A stretch of DNA of 64,000 bases, taken from positions 28,948 through 92,947 of the forward strand of contig CANTDX010000006.1 in assembly GCA_947652615.1 (NCBI GenBank). Reading direction: 5' to 3'. The DNA is from an uncultured Dorea sp. (GTDB taxonomy: Bacteria; Bacillota; Clostridia; Lachnospirales; Lachnospiraceae). Shown piece after piece: positions 61,662 through 64,000 of the stretch. The notes below the pieces were generated by a model, which saw only the letters and a program-made list of their open reading frames with translations, was not told the origin of the DNA and searched no databases. Numbering within the stretch: position 1 is the stretch's first letter; the number at the start of each line of letters is the position of its first letter. Made by a program: the position numbers and the translations under genes.

Positions 61662-63887
61662 ATGAAGCTGAACCGACGTTATCTTCGCAGTATCAAAGAA
61701 AATCGGTCTTTTTATTTTGCTTCCACCGTGCTTACGGTTGTGACGCTGCTTTTGTATTTTTTATCTAACATGGCAGGAAATGCCATCCTTACATTCAGTG
61801 AAGAGTTTTATGAGCGGAACAAAAGGGAAGACGCACACTTTGTCACCTATATGGAAATCCCCGAGGAGGGACTCTCAGAACTTGCAGATACATACGGTGT
61901 AACACTGGAAAAACAGCGTTATATCAATATCGAGACAGACGGAGTTACAGCCCGCATCTTTGAAAGAACCCAGGCAGTGGATATGTACGAGGTCACCCAG
62001 GGAAGGGATGTGTCAAATGACGGCGAAATCGTTCTGTCCGAGGGGTATGCGGTGGAAAATGGCGTACAAGTCGGTGGCGGTATGAAAATCGGCGGGAAAG
62101 AATATACGGTCGCTGGTTTCATGCAGCGCCCGGATTACCTGTATATGTTGGAAAGTGAGGACGATTCCTACAAGAATGTATCCACTTTTTATCTCTGCTA
62201 CATGACGGACGGGGAGTTCAAATCTCTGGGTGATACCGGATGCCAGTATCTTGTAAGATACCATCCGGATTCCGATGTCTCAGGATTTCGGAAGGCGGTG
62301 TATGAGCGGTATTATATGCGCTCCTACTCTGCGGCGGAAGAAAATCCCCGCATTACCATGGTGGAGCAGCAGGCGCAGATGTTTATCGTCATGGCCTATG
62401 TCCTCTTGTGTATCCTGCCTCTGGTAGTAGTGGTCCTGATCAGCATTATTATCAGCCGCAAGGTAAAGTCGGAACAGAAGATGATCGGAACGCTCTCGGC
62501 GCTTGGCTATAAAAAAGGACAGCTTATGCTCCATTATGCAGGATTTGCGGCGATTCCGGGACTTGTGGGCGGCATTTTGACAGCCGTGATTTCTATGGCG
62601 GCGGCACAGCCCATGAGTGAAATGGGCCTGCAGGATTATGAACCCATGCGTGTAACCGGGCATCTGAACCTGTTTGACGCTGTGTTGGGCGTGGTAGTCC
62701 CTACCCTTCTGTATGTCATAGCCGCCCTTCTGTCGGTCCGTAAGCTGCTGAAAAAGGATACGGTTCTGCTCTTGAACGGCAATGTGGATGGCGGGAAGAA
62801 TAAAGGAAAGCGTTTGATGGTTGGAAAGAAAATTTCTTTCCGCACAAAGTTTGCCCTGCGCTCCCTGCTCGGCAATCCTATGCGAAGTTTCGTGGTTCTT
62901 CTGGGCGCGTTCTTGGGCTGCTTTATCATGCTGCTGGGGCAGGGATTATTTGATTCCATCGATCATATGGGAAATACGGCGGCGGGAGAGATAGGAAGCT
63001 TCGAGCATCAGTACATCCTGAATGAAATGCTGACAGAGAATCCCTATGGCGGGGAAGCTATGCTGGTATCGGCTGTGGAAGATGCCGACGGCAGCAGGCT
63101 GTCCGTGATCGGCACGGCGGACGGCAATCCGTATCTGAATTTTCGCGGAAAAGACGGAACCCCCGTATCCCTGGAAGAGGGCTATTATATTACAAGTCTC
63201 GCGCAGCTTACCTATGGATGGCAGGCAGGAGACAGAGTGACGGTGTACAATCCGCTGTCACTGGAAGAGAAGGAGATCCGGATTGCAGGGATTATCCAGA
63301 ACGATGTGCAGAAGAGTATCCTTACTTCCAAATCCCTTGCCGCAGAGCTTACGGGACTGGAGGAAGACAGCTTTAACTGCATTGTCAGCGGCCGTACCCT
63401 TTCCATTCCCGAAGCAAAAATCGTCCAGGAGAGCAAAAGGAGCGATATCACCGACCAAGCGAAGACCATGACCAAGCAGATGGATTTTCTTCTGTGGATG
63501 ATCATCGGGCTGGGTGTGATCATCTGTATTGCCGCAGTCTATGTGGCAGTCAATATGCTGGTCACCGAAAGCCGAAGCAATATCTCCATGCTGAAGGTGC
63601 TGGGATACCGGGATGGCCAGATCAACAAAATCCTGCTCAGGGTTCACCATGTCCTGCTTCCCATTGGGATTCTTCTGGCTGTGCCGTGTGTTTATGGGGC
63701 GGCACACGCGTTCTTCCTGTTGATGGTGGACTATGGCGTGATGCTGATCGACACTTATATTGCGCCGAAAAGTTATCTGATTTCGGTCCTTCTGACATCC
63801 GGCTGTTATTTTGGCTCGCTGTGGCTGCTGCGCCGCAAGGTGAAGAAGGTGGATATGATCGAGGGTTTAAAGGATAACAGGGAGTAA
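61662..63887 (+). CDS. FtsX-fold ABC permease (MacB-like, duplicated)
   Basis: The 741-residue membrane protein has an N-terminal helix (about 17-38), an extracytoplasmic domain (about 40-235), and three helices (about 245-360, including a first FtsX core IISRKVKSEQKMIGTLSALGYKKGQLMLHY). A cytoplasmic KTKFALRSLLGNPMRSFVVLLGAFLGCF coupling segment follows, then a second extracytoplasmic domain and a second FtsX core (VTESRSNISMLKVLGYRDGQINKILL). The two-unit layout is that of BceB/YtrF-like or lipoprotein-export permeases in Firmicutes. It works with the preceding ATPase. The substrate is unknown, and no two-component system is seen beside it. Confidence 0.9.
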   Translation: MKLNRRYLRSIKENRSFYFASTVLTVVTLLLYFLSNMAGNAILTFSEEFYERNKREDAHFVTYMEIPEEGLSELADTYGVTLEKQRYINIETDGVTARIFERTQAVDMYEVTQGRDVSNDGEIVLSEGYAVENGVQVGGGMKIGGKEYTVAGFMQRPDYLYMLESEDDSYKNVSTFYLCYMTDGEFKSLGDTGCQYLVRYHPDSDVSGFRKAVYERYYMRSYSAAEENPRITMVEQQAQMFIVMAYVLLCILPLVVVVLISIIISRKVKSEQKMIGTLSALGYKKGQLMLHYAGFAAIPGLVGGILTAVISMAAAQPMSEMGLQDYEPMRVTGHLNLFDAVLGVVVPTLLYVIAALLSVRKLLKKDTVLLLNGNVDGGKNKGKRLMVGKKISFRTKFALRSLLGNPMRSFVVLLGAFLGCFIMLLGQGLFDSIDHMGNTAAGEIGSFEHQYILNEMLTENPYGGEAMLVSAVEDADGSRLSVIGTADGNPYLNFRGKDGTPVSLEEGYYITSLAQLTYGWQAGDRVTVYNPLSLEEKEIRIAGIIQNDVQKSILTSKSLAAELTGLEEDSFNCIVSGRTLSIPEAKIVQESKRSDITDQAKTMTKQMDFLLWMIIGLGVIICIAAVYVAVNMLVTESRSNISMLKVLGYRDGQINKILLRVHHVLLPIGILLAVPCVYGAAHAFFLLMVDYGVMLIDTYIAPKSYLISVLLTSGCYFGSLWLLRRKVKKVDMIEGLKDNRE

Positions 63888-63963
63888 TTGCTGGTGCAAG
63901 GTATCGGGAGTCTCTCGAAATCCATATGGGGTGCTCACTAAAATACTGTTGTAAAATATGCTG

Positions 63964-63992
63964 TTGAATTTTACATCAAATCAGGGTATACT
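63964..63992 (+). promoter_or_regulatory. Promoter for a gene beyond the window
   Basis: TTGAAT (63964-63969), a 17-base spacer and TATACT (63987-63992) lie at the window edge. The 76 bases between the permease stop and this promoter hold no obvious terminator or gene. Confidence 0.65.
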
Positions 63993-64000
63993 AAGGGCAG

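Noticed and set aside
1..64000. CRISPR arrays, tRNA or rRNA genes
   Set aside because: No regularly spaced repeats, cloverleaf-like CCA-flanked segments or rRNA-like stretches were noticed in the intergenic regions. The only tandem repeats lie inside the coiled-coil gene and at the island boundary.

Overview
The window reads as chromosome of a Gram-positive clostridium, most likely a gut Lachnospiraceae (inference). The pointers are PolC-type replicase, the DUF1385-prmC-prfA cluster, a GlgC/GlgD pair, MurT/GatD, strong AGGAGG ribosome sites, a pyruvate-type ferredoxin oxidoreductase for aromatic oxoacids, and a selenocysteine-containing reductase subunit typical of Stickland-type metabolism. 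No rRNA, tRNA, CRISPR array, transposase or integrase was seen.

Layout. 1-6.4 kb: the 3' part of hemW, a DUF1703 ATPase/nuclease-like gene and an esterase-like hydrolase, then on the minus strand a radical SAM gene, a DUF4364 regulator and a split chromate transporter. 6.6-26.9 kb: plus-strand housekeeping genes, namely rho, rpmE, a DUF1385 gene, prmC, prfA, an ABC exporter, a DUF2156 gene, two aminotransferases, a small export protein, a PfkB sugar kinase, murT-gatD, ispG and polC. 27-31.8 kb: a minus-strand PNPOx-like gene, then iorA-iorB-paaK-ACT for aromatic amino acid oxidation. 31.8-36 kb: ferritin with a Bfd-like protein and an SseB-like gene, a cold-shock protein, ptsI and moaC. 36-41.2 kb: glgC-glgD (minus), an ABC-F ATPase and a CarD regulator with a long terminator-bearing leader. 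41.3-47.8 kb: an alpha-galactoside import and cleavage operon (minus) with a divergent AraC regulator.

47.8-57.3 kb is a patchwork. A coiled-coil/Sel1-repeat gene and a grdI-type gene meet head to head, and both lack their 5' ends. Next come a grdH-type selenoprotein gene, read through an in-frame TGA, a BCCT betaine-type transporter and an AMP-forming acyl-CoA ligase. After these is a nitrate/sulfonate-type binding protein that lacks its 3' half. An AT-rich two-gene RloA/RloB (AbiL-like) probable phage-defence island follows directly.

57.3-60.9 kb is an iron-uptake locus: a DUF2325 gene, feoA, feoB, a 55-residue FeoB-associated Cys-rich membrane protein, and a DtxR-family regulator transcribed toward them. 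Five copies of one palindrome (RTTAG-N6-CTAAY, the fifth with one mismatch) sit at its promoters, including the regulator's own, so the locus looks like a self-contained iron-repressed regulon. The window ends with a MacB/FtsX-type ABC transporter pair and a promoter for the next gene.
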